From: Selaginella moellendorffii
Lineage: Eukaryota; Streptophyta; Lycopodiopsida; Selaginellales; Selaginellaceae
Assembly (NCBI RefSeq): GCF_000143415.4
Contig: NW_003314350.1
Coordinates: forward strand, 372,001-436,000
Length of the DNA stretch: 64,000 nt
Direction: 5' to 3'
Of this stretch, positions 22,831 to 34,983 are shown in pieces. A program made the position numbers and the translations under genes. Numbering within the stretch: the first letter of the stretch is position 1; every line of letters begins with the position of its first letter. The notes under the pieces are model-generated. The model made no database searches. It was not told the DNA's origin and was given only the letters and a program-made list of their open reading frames with translations.

Positions 22831-25464
22831 ATGAGGTGGGTCTTTTTGAGGGGGATCTTCAGGGCCTTCCACACCAAAAGAACTCCTCCGCCATCGTCAC
22901 AGCTCGAGCTGACGACGAAGAAGAACAGCCGCGATGCGAAAGAGGTGCTCGAGAATTACGACAGTTTGAAGAAGCAGGGAGTGAAGCCCAGCATTTCTCT
23001 CATTGTCTCGGCGTTGAAGGCATGCAGCGGTTTGAAAGACTTGAAGAAGGGCATGAGGATCCATTCCGAGATCATAAGCAGTGGTAACGATGGAAACATC
23101 TTCGTTCAGAGCACACTCGTGGACATGTATTCCAAGTGTGGAAGCATGGCTGATGCCCGGCGGGTTTTCGACTCCATGTGTCATCCCAACGTTGTATCCT
23201 GGACGGTGATCATCTCGGGGTACGTTCAGTGTGGAGAGCCGGAGACTGCTCTCAAGCTTTTCGAGCTCATGCAGGAGAAAGGTGTGTCGCCTAACGAGCG
23301 AACATACGTTGCTGCGATCAGAGCCTGCTCTAGCCTTGGTACTCGAGAGGACGGAAAACAGGCTGATGGGAAAGTCACAAAGGCTGCTAGCTTGGAGACA
23401 GGCCGGTTGATACATTCCCAGCTTGCGAGCAAAGGCTACGAGCGTGACGCTTTTGTTGCGAGCTCTCTCGTGGATATGTACTCCAAGTGTGGAAGTATGG
23501 AGGATGCACGGAATGTCTTCGACAAGATGACAAGGCGGGACTTGATATCGTGGACTGCAGTGATTTTGGGCTATTCTCGAAGCGGTGATGGAGGACAGGC
23601 TCTGGATTTATTCTCGAGGATGCAAGACGAAGGCTTCGTGCCAGATCCTCGAACATTTCTGGCTGCTATCAACGCATGCACTAGCCTTGCGGCCAAGGAA
23701 GTGGGGAAACAGGTTCAAGGAAAGCTCGTGAAAGTCGAGTGTTTGGCTAGAGGCACTGCCATCCATTCTCAGCTTTCAAAATTTGGACATGACCGGTCTG
23801 ATCTATTCGTGGCGAGTGGCTTGGTGGACATGTACGCTAAGTGTGGCAGCATGGTGGATTCCCGGCGAGTTTTCGAGGCGATGAAGCAGCGTAACCTGGT
23901 GTCATGGACTTCGATCATACTTGGCTACGCTCAGAGTGGAGAGCAACCAGAGCTGGCTCTCGATTTGTTTACTCGGATGCAAGCGGAAGGTTTTCAGCCC
24001 AATGCTAGGACTTTCGTCGCTACTTTGAAGGCCTGCTCAAGCTTGGGTGACAACAAAGAAGGCGAGAAACAGGCTACAGCGCTAGCGAAAGGACGACAAA
24101 TTCACTTGCAGCTCTCAAAGCACGGGTACGAATCTGATACATTCGTTTCTAACTCTCTCGTGGATATGTATGCAAAGTGTGGAAGCATGACCGAGGCCCG
24201 TCAGGTTTTTGAAGGCATGAAAAGCCATACAGCAGTATCATGGAACGCGATCATCATGGGCTACGCTCAAGCTGGCGAAGGCGAGCAGGCTCTAGAGCTC
24301 TTCTCACGCATGAAAGAGAAGGGATTCGTGCCTGATGTTCCAACGTACGTCTCGGTACTCAAGGCTTGCAGCAGCCTGGCGGCTCTCGAGTCCGGAAGGA
24401 GAATCCACGACGAGCTCAGCAGTGCTGGATACGGAAAAGATGACTTGGTGGTGAACTCGCTGATCAGTCTCTACGGCAAGTGTGGCAGCCTGGTGGAAGC
24501 TCAGCAGGTGTTTGATTCAACGTCCAAGCGGGATTTGATAAGCTGGAGCGCTTTGATAGCAGGATATGGCTACCAGGGTGACACAAAGCAGGCTTTTGAT
24601 CTCTTCGAGAGGATGCAAAACGAGGAACGCCTCCAGCCGGACGGTGTAACTTTCCTGTCGATCCTCACGGCTTGCAGCCACGCCGGGCTCGTGGACAGGG
24701 GCAAGGAATACTTCCAGGCGATGTGCTCTGACTACGTGATAATTCCCAGCATCGAGCACTACACTTGCATGGTCGACTTGCTGGGCCGGGCCAACCATCT
24801 CGACGACGCGGTGGCGATGGTGCGAGGCATGCCTTACGAGCCAAACTCGACCGTGTGGATGACGCTGCTGGGGGCTTGCCGGAAGTGGAAGAACGCAAAG
24901 ATTGGAAAGGTGGCGTTTGAGTCGCTGGTGAGGATCGACGAGAAAGATGGCGCTGCGTACGTTCTCATGGCGGACACTTACGCGAGCCTCGGGTTGTGGG
25001 AGGAGAGCGCGAGAGTAAACGCGATGAGGAGGAATACGAAGGCTTGGAAGAAGCAGGGACAGAGCTGGTGGGTCGATCGCGCCGGGAAGATCCACAGGTT
25101 TGGAGCTGGAGACTCGACGCATCCACAGATCGAGGAGATTCGCGCGAGGATGAGAGAAGTGGTGGCTCGGATCAAGGAGGAAGGCTACGTTCCCGACGTG
25201 AGCAGTGTGCTGTATAACATCAGCGACGAGGACAAGGAGGCTGCGCTGTGTGGACACAGCGAGAAGCTGGCGATCGGGTGTGCGCTCGTCAACTCGGCTC
25301 CAGGGACGAGCGTGAGGATCGCCAAGAACTTGCGAGTTTGCGAGGATTGTCACAAGGCCACGGAGATTATATCGAGAGTGGAGCGGCGAGTGGTGGTGTG
25401 TAGAGACGCGAACAGGTTCCACGAGTTTAGAGATGGCAAGTGCTCATGTGGTGGATTTTGGTGA
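22831..25464 (+). CDS. PLS-class pentatricopeptide repeat protein with E and DYW deaminase domains
   Basis: Intronless, 877 residues. Many P/L/S repeats run from about residue 45 to 640, with recurring phrases such as LVDMYSKCGSM..ARRVFD and ISWTAVI.GYS. The E region (NSTVWMTLLGACRKWKN) follows. The DYW domain begins near residue 780 and contains the zinc-dependent deaminase signature HSEKLAI plus CEDCHKA and HEFRDGKCSC. The C-terminus is GFW instead of DYW. Proteins of this class bind organelle RNA and edit C to U in mitochondria or chloroplasts; the N-terminus is basic and could target either. Target site cannot be predicted by eye. Confidence 0.95.
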   Translation: MRWVFLRGIFRAFHTKRTPPPSSQLELTTKKNSRDAKEVLENYDSLKKQGVKPSISLIVSALKACSGLKDLKKGMRIHSEIISSGNDGNIFVQSTLVDMYSKCGSMADARRVFDSMCHPNVVSWTVIISGYVQCGEPETALKLFELMQEKGVSPNERTYVAAIRACSSLGTREDGKQADGKVTKAASLETGRLIHSQLASKGYERDAFVASSLVDMYSKCGSMEDARNVFDKMTRRDLISWTAVILGYSRSGDGGQALDLFSRMQDEGFVPDPRTFLAAINACTSLAAKEVGKQVQGKLVKVECLARGTAIHSQLSKFGHDRSDLFVASGLVDMYAKCGSMVDSRRVFEAMKQRNLVSWTSIILGYAQSGEQPELALDLFTRMQAEGFQPNARTFVATLKACSSLGDNKEGEKQATALAKGRQIHLQLSKHGYESDTFVSNSLVDMYAKCGSMTEARQVFEGMKSHTAVSWNAIIMGYAQAGEGEQALELFSRMKEKGFVPDVPTYVSVLKACSSLAALESGRRIHDELSSAGYGKDDLVVNSLISLYGKCGSLVEAQQVFDSTSKRDLISWSALIAGYGYQGDTKQAFDLFERMQNEERLQPDGVTFLSILTACSHAGLVDRGKEYFQAMCSDYVIIPSIEHYTCMVDLLGRANHLDDAVAMVRGMPYEPNSTVWMTLLGACRKWKNAKIGKVAFESLVRIDEKDGAAYVLMADTYASLGLWEESARVNAMRRNTKAWKKQGQSWWVDRAGKIHRFGAGDSTHPQIEEIRARMREVVARIKEEGYVPDVSSVLYNISDEDKEAALCGHSEKLAIGCALVNSAPGTSVRIAKNLRVCEDCHKATEIISRVERRVVVCRDANRFHEFRDGKCSCGGFW

Positions 25465-25697
25465 GTGGAAAAAATGACAAGTTTTTTCACTCTTGTTATG
25501 TTCAATTCCGATTGACAACCAACTCAAAAAAAGAAACAAGAACATCAAGTTGAGATATCCTCTTCTTCTTTACATATGTTCTTCTTTTTTTAAAATAAAG
25601 GATCTTATCTCGTTCATTTTTTCAAGTTTGTCAGGAAATCTGATAGCCTGTTTCCAAAGGATCACGTTAGAGCTCAAGAACAAGGAAATCACTTGTT
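25465..25697. other. Convergent 3' region between PPR and makorin genes
   Basis: AT-rich spacer of 233 bp holding the 3' ends of both genes; no further feature seen. Confidence 0.5.
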
Positions 25698-27053
25698 TCA
25701 CCTGATATTTTTTGCAATTACAGTGGTTCCCTCCGCGGTTCCCAGGTGCCGGAGCTTCACTTCTTCCTTTGTACCATCACCATAAGCGTGCTGCGAAATC
25801 AATCCACACAAACTTAGCTCGATGGAAACTTAACGAAGAACAAAACTTTACCCTGTAGAAGCAGCTAGTTCCAAACGGACAAGTGCTATTTCCATATTCA
25901 AAATACTTACAGTCGATCGAACTAGCAGCGAGAAAAACGAAGTAAGCTACTTGGAAACCAAGATCAAGAAAGAAAACGATAGACATACCTGAGCTTGTTC
26001 TTATATCCGTTTACAATCTCTTCCTTCTCCTCCGTGTTGGAATACCAAACAACGCTGGGAATCACGTAATGCGATGAAACTCGGCAAATCGGACAAGCTC
26101 GAACGATGGTTTCCAGATCCATGCCGGGGCGAGTGCCACCTCTCCAATCTCGTATACACGCGATGCAAAACGGATGATCACACCCGGACAAGATCCCAAA
26201 CTTCCGGTCGGACATGGAAGGCTTGGAAAGAACACGCTCCAAACAAACGCTACACTCGATGTCCTGGCTCATGCGGAGTAACTCGAGACGCTTCTGGCTA
26301 CGCACACACTGCTCCCTGTGTTCTTCCCTCTCGGCCTCTCGAAAGGGATGCAAGCAATGCTTACCGCAGCTCTCGCACAGATCGCCATGGAGATTGGAGC
26401 ACGAGTCTCCATAGGGGCAGTAGCCGGCGGCGGCGAAAGAACAGATGGGACGATCGGCCAGATCCAAGCTTGCGGTGTCTGGAGCTTGGAACTCTTCCCA
26501 GGGATCCGGCTCGAAGGTGTCGAAGGTAGCGAGAGATGGCGATGGAGCTGGAGGAGGGACTAGGGGACGCTCTTGCCAGGCGTTTAGAAGAGGCGATGGA
26601 GCTGGCGGAGAGGTGGTGGTGGCGGTGGTGGAGGTGGTCGCGGAAGAGCTGGGAGCTTGCGAAAAAACTGTTTTTGGAGATGGATGATCTTCGGTGGAAG
26701 ATGGAGATGGAGCGGGATTAAACGGTGGAACAAATGGAAGCTTTGGGCGAGGGAGTCTTACGTGCTCGTAGCGGCAGCGGCTGCCATAGGAGCAAACACC
26801 GCGCTGGTAAAACGTACAAATCTGCGAGGAAAAACGCCCGAGAAAAAACCAAGAACAAATGGAATTGGGGATCGAACAGAAAGAGCTTACGTTGCTGGAT
26901 GGATCGTCGAAGCTGTGGGAGAATTGGCAGGAATCGCCCTTGAGGCACGCGCCGTGGAGATAATACTTGCAGAGAATTCTACATTGGATCAATCAATTAG
27001 CTGGAAAAACGAGAGATTTCTTCTGGGCGGGGCGCGCACCTGTGCTGCGGCAT
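25698..27053 (-). CDS. Makorin-type E3 ubiquitin ligase (CCCH and RING zinc fingers)
   Basis: Five exons, complement(25698-25790, 25852-25921, 25989-26821, 26891-26978, 27040-27053), give about 365 residues. Exon 1 codes only MPQH plus part of an Arg. Domains in order: CCCH finger 1 (LCKYYLHGACLKGDSCQFSH), CCCH finger 2 ([20 protein letters not shown]), a Pro/Ser/Thr linker, CCCH finger 3 (ICSFAAAGYCPYGDSCSNLH), a Cys-His makorin motif (LCESCGKHCLHPF), a C3HC4 RING (CSVCLERV...CDHPFCIACIRDW...CPICR), CCCH finger 4 (CKYFEYGNSTCPFGTSCFY) and the C-terminal HAYGDG...LRHL. All zinc ligands are intact. Makorins bind RNA and ubiquitinate partners in development. A broken partial copy lies at 28870-29250 and 32797-32870. 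Confidence 0.95.
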
Positions 27054-27261
27054 CACCGCGACGAAGAACCCTACGACCTAATTCCCTAAAGGTAAAAAGT
27101 ATTAACCACTTATAGACTATAGTTTGAGAATTGGCTGGAAATCCTTTATATGACAAAGAAGAAGATTAATTACATACCACATCGTCTCTACCTCTAACAT
27201 CTCTTTGGGATGAGATTGCTTTTTCAACACTCCTTTATTGTTTTATGAGTTCCAGGCCTTT

Positions 27262-28670
<1,409 letters not shown>

Positions 28671-28869
28671 TTAAGGAAATTAATAATATAGAACGACCGC
28701 CTTTTAGAGAAACTTCAAACTGATGAGATATATATATGACCCTGGCACTATCAATAATTTAGTGAAATCTTTGGAGTCCAAAAGTGTGCTTCGAAGTAAC
28801 TGTGATGCATGACTGGCTTAGTCTAGTCTCACGAGAAGTCGTCTCATCTAACAAAATATCAAACTCATC

Positions 28870-29250
28870 TTGATTAAAACTAGAAAAACTGGGACGACCG
28901 GCCAGATCCAAGCTTGCGGTATCTGGAGCTTGGAACTCTTCCCAGGGATCCGGCCTAGCGGACGCTCTTGCCAGGTGTTTAGAAGAGGTAACTTCGTGGG
29001 CAACGGAGCTGGCCGAGAAGTGGTGGTGGCGGAAGAGCTAGGAGTTTGCGAAAAAATTATTTTTGGAGATGGATGATCTTCGGTGGAAGATGGAGATGGA
29101 GAGGGATTAACCGGTGGAACAAATGGAAGATTTTGGCGAGGGAGTCTTACGTGCTCGTAGCGGCAGCGGCTGCCATAGGAGCAAACACCGCTCTGGTAAA
29201 ACGTACAAATCTGAGAGGAAAAACGCCCAAGCAAAAACCAAGAACAAGGG
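28870..29250 (-). pseudogene. Truncated duplicate of the makorin gene, central part
   Basis: Minus strand reads [24 protein letters not shown] followed by [12 protein letters not shown] and SSSATT, clearly a copy of makorin finger 2 and the linker (original at about 26480-26825). It also keeps the preceding intron end and TTTGGGCG..CTTGTTCT-like flank up to about 29250. It carries a Lys/Thr-rich insertion and a deletion of about 50 nt after WQERPL, which shifts frame, and it ends before finger 3 and the RING. Its 5' part is found at 32797-32870. Confidence 0.9.
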
Positions 29251-29254
29251 CTTG

Positions 29255-29745
29255 TTTTTCACATATTTTTCTTCTCCACTTGGCTAGATCTCCCGCCAGG
29301 AATTGCTCAATCCCCTTTCCAGTTGGAATCAATCTGCACGCGCATTGGAGCAATTTGCGCAAGAATCGCAGTATACTCTCATGATTTTCTTTTAAGAAAC
29401 ATTCCAGCTCAGGTCTCCAACTTCAAGCAAAATTCTCAGTACACTTTGTCGCTGGCAACCCGAGTTATATATATACGTCCATTTGGAAGACAGATACTTG
29501 ATGTGGTTCAAAGTCGGTAGAAGTGGAAAATCTGTAACTTCACCAAAATCCCGCCACGTGTACGACACTTCATCAGTTAATTGCCACGTCACCAGTTAAA
29601 TATAGGACGGCCCAGATCGCTTAAAGATCGACGGCTTTGATTTGCCCAAAGTGGACGGCTCAGATTGTGTATAAAAGAACGGTCCAGATTGTTTTAAACA
29701 CACGGTCTAGATTTTACATCTAAGGACGGCCCAGATTTTATCTAG
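29255..29745. other. Left part of the sequence separating the two makorin-copy fragments; promoter-like repeats
   Basis: No gene was seen. It contains a run of degenerate copies of GGACGGCCCAGATT (about 29606-29740, separate entry). Boundaries are set by loss of makorin homology at about 29250. Confidence 0.5.
29606..29740. repeat. Six degenerate GGACGGCCCAGATT motifs
   Basis: Motifs read ggacggcccagatc, cgacggctttgatt, ggacggctcagatt, gaacggtccagatt, acacggtctagatt and ggacggcccagatt, spaced about 22-28 nt apart. TATAAAAG-like sequence lies among them. They may be protein-binding sites, a decayed minisatellite or a transposon end. Confidence 0.75.
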
Positions 29746-30235
29746 CACATTGAGGATCCATGTAGCTTGGCATTCTTGAGCTTGACCTCACGCCACCTGA
29801 AAGGAGAAGACAAAGGTAAGTCAAGAGAAACAACAAAACAAGTAAAACTTAACCTGGAGTGAACAATTTGCGGAGCTTGAGAGCAGCTTGAAGTCTCCAC
29901 CGTCTCAGTTGAGTTGGAACTGGACACAGACATTGATTCCACTCTCGGCATATCTGCTCGAGGAAGATAAAAAAGATAGAAGATCAGAAGTTTGACAAAA
30001 CTGGAAGAGAGATTGTCATACTTACTTCGATTCTCCTAACGATCAACTTCCAGGACGAAAAGGCGAAGCCAAGGACGAGAGCTTTCCAACAATCTTGCCG
30101 CTGATCAAGTCCCGGATGCACGCTACGAGTATCAGAGGCGCTAGGGTTTTGAGGAGTCGTCAGGAGGCTCGGGGTAAGTTCTTTTGTGAGATCCTCACAA
30201 CGTTCATAGCTCAAACTCACTGCAGTGGAGGGAGG
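29745..30235 (-). pseudogene. Possible exon remnants of an unrecognised gene
   Basis: On the minus strand there are plausible splice signals: acceptor CTGCAG before an open stretch reading SLSYERCEDLTKELTPSLL..., donor GTAAGT near 30020, acceptor near 29950, donor near 29835 and acceptor TTTCAG near 29795. The reading frames of the pieces do not join with certainty, and no domain is recognised. Evidence is only the splice-like pattern. Confidence 0.3.
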
Positions 30236-30237
30236 CC

Positions 30238-31450
30238 TTGAACAAGCTCGTGCCTTTGCTGTATCAACACGAGGCGGATGAAACAGAGGCCAACCTCGAA
30301 TCCTCCTCCTCTAGCGCCCAGAGTAGGACGGAGGAGGCGCTCGCCAATGCAGGGGAACACCCCCTCGCACGGGCCAGAGTGTTCGTGCCCTTCATACGAA
30401 AACGACCAGACAGGAGAGATTCCTTGGACTGCGACAGCTATAACCAGGAAACCTCGCAGTTTCACGGCCATCTGACGAGCAGGTGGCAGAGCATGGGGCG
30501 GAGCATGGTACCGGGTATGGCATGTCCCATGGTAGATTTCTCGAGCGAGCATGAGTGGCTGCCTAAAGAGGACAATCCTTACAGTCTCGGTCGGCAAGGC
30601 TCTACTAGAGTGGACAGGACCCCCAGCGCGAGGCAGAGCGACATCACGCTTGACAGCTTTCAGAACTTCTGGGCAAGCAAGAGGGGCGTCGTCCTGGAGG
30701 CTCTTCCCGAGGAATGCCTGACCCAAGGAGTGACGGATGAATATGTGAAATCGTATAAAAAGCAGTGTAGTCTGTTCGTGGAGCTTGCCAAGGCTATAGC
30801 TGCTGCAGAAGGGGTGCACGTTGACATTACGTGGGGCTCAGAAGGCGCTGAGGACCCTGTTTTTGAGGGAGGTACTCCAGAAGGCCAGACAGTTTCTTCA
30901 AAATCGGCGATACATGGATCGGTATAGAGTTGAAGACTACAAAGGGTGATAGCCACAAGATTGCCGAGTTATTCTTGGTAACGTGTTGTGGAGGCGGAGA
31001 AGCAGATCCGAGCTGTTCTACACGTTCCAGAATGAAGTCCTTGGCCTTGTCGGGAACGGCATCGGCGTGCAATGCGTGAGGCAGATCCATGCTTATGGGC
31101 GGCGCGTGAAAACTTATGACCGGTCGCTGCTTCCACTTGCGAATGTGGATTTGGAACCAGGAGATTCCTACGTGATAGACAAGGAGTCACCGTCTCTGGA
31201 GTGGGTGGCCGCTGCTCTTTATCGGGTAGTGATGACCAATGCGTCCAACATGAGTGCTCGTGGCGAAATGGACCAGGACGGCTTCCACTGCAAATACGGC
31301 AGCCTCAAACTCCTGACCCGGGTCGGCAACGACTATCTCCAGCTTGCAAGCGTGACAAGAGTCGCCAAGGAAGTTATGGTAACTGCTACCCGGAACAACA
31401 GGATATCCGTGGTTATGAAAGTCTTGTGGGAAGGCGAAGTGTGGTGAAGT
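30238..31450 (+). pseudogene. Degenerate coding-like region of unknown family
   Basis: The plus strand is open from 30238 to 30927 (229 codons) and, in another frame, 30983-31447. Parts such as DSFQNFWASKRGVVLEALPEE and FFKIGDTWIGIELKTT look like real protein, but frames change near 30890 and 30960. No domain was recognised. Probably a decayed mobile-element or host gene inside the DNA that split the makorin copy. Confidence 0.3.
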
Positions 31451-31559
31451 TGGCCACAGAAGCAGAGGCACGCAGCAAGGCCCTTGAGGAACCTGACGAG
31501 CTCCCTACTGGAGGCTGGGAAAGGTGGTTCCAGACGGCCCCAGCATGTCGATCCTCACG

Positions 31560-31790
31560 CCGGGCTAGAGTTCTTCGAATCGATGGAGCGGCGATTTGGG
31601 AGATGGAGCACTAAGTCGAGGATGGCGAGGAAGATGCCATTCGCGGCAAATGCGGTGATTGTGCTGGCGGCGTGTCGGAAGTGGCGGCGCGTGGAGATTG
31701 GCGAGGTTGCGTTTGAGGTTTTGATCGATCTGGGCGAGCGGCATGCTGCAATCTATCTCCTCATGGCTGGGGGGTGGGCGGATCGAGAGC
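31560..31790 (+). pseudogene. PPR E-domain fragment
   Basis: Reads HAGLEFFESMERRFG, then KMPFAANAVIVLAACRKWRRVEIGEVAFEVL and HAAIYLLM, equivalent to the end of the PPR tract and E motif of the intact gene at 22831-25464. The surrounding PPR repeats and the DYW domain are missing, and there is an internal deletion between FGR and KMPF. Non-functional relic. Confidence 0.75.
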
Positions 31791-31912
31791 AATGCGATCG
31801 TTGTTTCATGCAATTCAATACCCAAGTTACCAGTTCAACCATGTGTGAGCGAAGTCAAACCGCGCCGACAGCAGAAAGATCGAATCCTTCACTCATAATT
31901 AAGAAACTATAA

Positions 31913-32796
31913 CGATTTGAGAACTGCAAAATTTACGTCTCCCTGAACGATTCTTCAGTCAAGAGTTTCACGCCAACTCTCCGATTCCGGCTACACTTTT
32001 GTATGCAGCAATCGGAGTGGCTCGCAATCCATAGCCAACACTGGCTTCTCCGCCCTGAATTATGCTATCTTCTTTTCGCTCAGCTTCATGCAGCATATTT
32101 GTGGGGAGCACCTTCTGTTGTCCCGCCACGAAGCTCCAGCCAAGTCTGTTCACACCACAGGCAACGGAATCAAGAAAAGAGAAAGGACAGCAACTTACTT
32201 GCGCAGTAGCAGCCGGTAAAGGTGACGTCCGTGCTCCTCGATGAGAGATGTCACGATCGCAGTCCTGATTTGCAGAACCTCAAACTCATCACCAGGCACA
32301 GCAGCATCGCATCTTGAGGCAGCAATAAAGCAAGCTCTCCTCGTCGTGCACCACGTCCGTGGACCTCCCCCCACAAAAGTAACAATCCGGGGGCATCTCC
32401 CAGTTGGGGATTTTGGGTATACCATACACCACCTCCAAACTTGGCCAGGCTTTGTCCACCACGCGTACCAGGCTCGAAAATGGACAACTGCAGGCCAGAC
32501 ACCCAGTCTATCAAGCTGTAGACACTATCCTTGATAGACTTGGGCTCCATCTTGGACTTGGAGATTTTAAATTGGTTTTAATTTAAGAAAATACAAAATC
32601 CATGTATCAACTGTGTGATTAAAAGTTTTAAACCATAGTTGTTAAGAAAATAAATCACAACCATTCAAAACCTAGAATCCAAGCTGTTAATATAGCATAA
32701 AATAGAATATGCTCAAACTCCCAATGAGCAAACCAAAAAACACAAATTTTTAAACTGGAATAATAATTCTTTTATTTATTGATTGCTATCTTGGAG
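31913..32796. other. No supported gene
   Basis: Coding-like fragments on the minus strand near 32250-32550 are frame-broken and unrecognised. The last 200 bp are AT-rich. Confidence 0.35.
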
Positions 32797-32870
32797 AGAT
32801 TTCTTCTGGGCGGGATCACCGTGACGAAGAACCGTACGACCTAATTCCCTAAAGGTCAAAACTATTTAAC
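32797..32870 (-). pseudogene. Makorin duplicate, 5' leader fragment
   Basis: GAGATTTCTTCTGGGCGGG, then ATCACC(G)TGACGAAGAACC and ACGACCTAATTCCCTAAAGGT match the leader and first-intron start of the intact makorin gene (about 27012-27098). The exon-1 ATG and donor are deleted. Together with 28870-29250 this is one duplicated makorin 5' end, now separated by about 3.5 kb. Confidence 0.85.
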
Positions 32871-33253
32871 CTGGTTTTAGGGCTTTTCCTCTTTTGTTTC
32901 CCGCCACCTTTTCATCCAAAGCTTATGTTTAGAGTTCCGTTTCCAACCAAAGGAAACAGAGTATATTCCAAGAAAAAAGGTATCATTTAAAAGGTAAAAA
33001 GAGGTATTATTAAGCTAATTAATTTGGTTTATTAATTAGTAAAAAGGAGAGAAAAACCACAAAAAGGGGGGGAAAAACGAAACAAAAGAGCCGGTTCTCA
33101 TCACCTCGGGAATGACGCTGATCATAGCAGAGTTCCTCCGCTACAGCTTCATAAAAAAAAAAGAGAGAAGAAAACAAAAAGAGAGAGAGAGGACTCCATT
33201 TTTCTTTTTTGCGCTTCTAGAGTCGTCATGTACAGTGTCGTTGTGATGAGATT

Positions 33254-34983
33254 TCACACGTTGAGGATGACCGAAGCAACCTTGTCCTTCCTTTGGACGG
33301 CCTTGACCGCGGCCACTCTCGCAGCGTTTGCTGCTTTGTTCGCGGCCGCCACGGCCTTGTTGACGCGATCATCCACTCGCGGAACGTCCAGGGCTTTCTT
33401 CCCAGCTCGTCTCGCTTCCTGGAAGCAAGAGCTCGATTAGATCCGATCGAGAAAGCTAAATCTTCGCACTTGGCTGCTACTAAGACTCGAAGAACTCGAA
33501 GAAAGAAGACGAGTTTGCTACTAAGACTCGAAGGACTTGAACAACGTGAGAGAGGAGTTTACCTGGACGACGTTGAGAACTTTGGCGTGGCTTACGGCCG
33601 TCGAGGAACCTGGAGCCGGGTTCAGTGTGCTGGGAACCTCCAATGCACCGCAGTTCCAGTGGCCGGCCTGCGTCTCGCCGTTTCGAAACGTGTAGAGTCC
33701 CAGGCCTTGCTTGCGGCCTTCGTGCCAGGCACCCTCGTACAAGTGCCCGTTCGCAAAGTGGTAGACTCCATAGCCATGCATCTTGTCGGCGAAGTACTCG
33801 CCAGCGTAAGTATCACCGTTCCTGGAACAAAGCCAAAAGAAAGGTTGGAAGAAACTTTCTCGGACGATCAAGCTTACCTGAATCTGTAGTAGCCAAAACC
33901 ATGCTTCATCCCACGCTTAAACTCCCCCACGTACCGACTTCCATCCTCGCAAGTCTGGACGCCATAGCCGTGACTTTGGCCTCCACACCACTCCCCGGAG
34001 TAGACATCTCCCGTGTAGAATCTGTAAACTCCATAGCCGTCTCTCAATCCTTGCCTGTACTGCCCCCGGTACCGGCTTCCTCTAGCCCAAGTCTCGACGC
34101 CATAGCCGTCATACTTCCCATCCACCCAGTCTCCCTCGTATTTCCCACTCAAGTAGAAGTAGTAGACACCACTTCCCGAGAATCTTCCCTGGTAGAACTC
34201 ACCTTCATACACGTCTCCGTTGCTGTATCTCTGCACGCCTTCGCCAAAAAGCCGGCTTTTCTCGATCCTCGGCTTGGAACCGATAGTCCAGGTGATTGTC
34301 GGCCCACCAGCAGTAGCAGCCGAGGAAGAATTCGAGCACCTCTTGTCCCTGTGATCGTCCAGGAAAATCCCCAGCGGCCGCAGGAGCATCCCATTCAGCC
34401 GGCTGTGCGCCAAGATGGTCCGAAGCACGTAGAGCGAGTGCGACTTGGAGGAGACGAAGTGGACGAGAGCCACCCTCGCGCAGAAGGCCAGAGCCGCGAA
34501 GAAGAGCAGCATCGCGAGAAAATCCAGCCAGAAGCTCCCAGTGCTGGAGCCCGAGTAAGAAGAACTGGCGCTGGTGGATAAGCCCAAGCTCGAGGAAGAC
34601 GAAGATGGAATGCTCGTAAACTTCCAGTACCACCACACGAAAGGGACGAGGACGAGCACCACTGGAGGTAGCAAGAGCTGGAACTCAAACCGGGTGCCTC
34701 TTTGATGAAAGCCCACTATATCCTGTCCTCGCGGAGTCTGGTCGACCTCTGGCAAGAATCCACCGCCGCTACGCCCACCACCACTACCACCACCACCACT
34801 ACCGCCGCCGCCGCCACCTACATCGCTGCTCAAAGAGGAGGAAGAGCCCACTGTGAGCTCCGATAAGCACGAGAGGCTATCAATCCCGGCCTTGACAGTC
34901 GGCGAGCGGCACAGCGATGGAGAGCGTCCTATCTTGGAGATTATCAGTGATTTTCCAGTCGCCGATGGAGACTCGATCTCCAT
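33254..34983 (-). CDS. MORN-repeat membrane protein
   Basis: Three exons, complement(33254-33418, 33563-33821, 33878-34983), phase-consistent, about 509 residues. The N-terminal third is Ser-rich with a long Gly run. Two hydrophobic segments follow (LLLPPVVLVLVPFVWWYW and FLAMLLFFAALAFCARVALV). Then come about seven MORN repeats of the form Y.G.Y.GEF..G...G.GVY.F, spanning exons 1 and 2. The C-terminal exon is an Ala/Lys-rich helix. Plant proteins of this layout are often annotated as SET7/9-like, but no SET domain exists here. MORN repeats typically bind phosphoinositides at membranes, so a plasma-membrane or plastid-envelope role is possible. Confidence 0.85.

Noticed and set aside
24517-25422. 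301-codon minus-strand open frame inside the PPR gene
   Set aside because: It lies wholly antisense to the conserved DYW end of a clear PPR protein, is His/Arg-rich and has no domain.
30217-30819. 200-codon minus-strand frame opposite the unknown region
   Set aside because: Composition is low-information (Arg/Leu/His) and the plus-strand reading is more protein-like; neither is certain.
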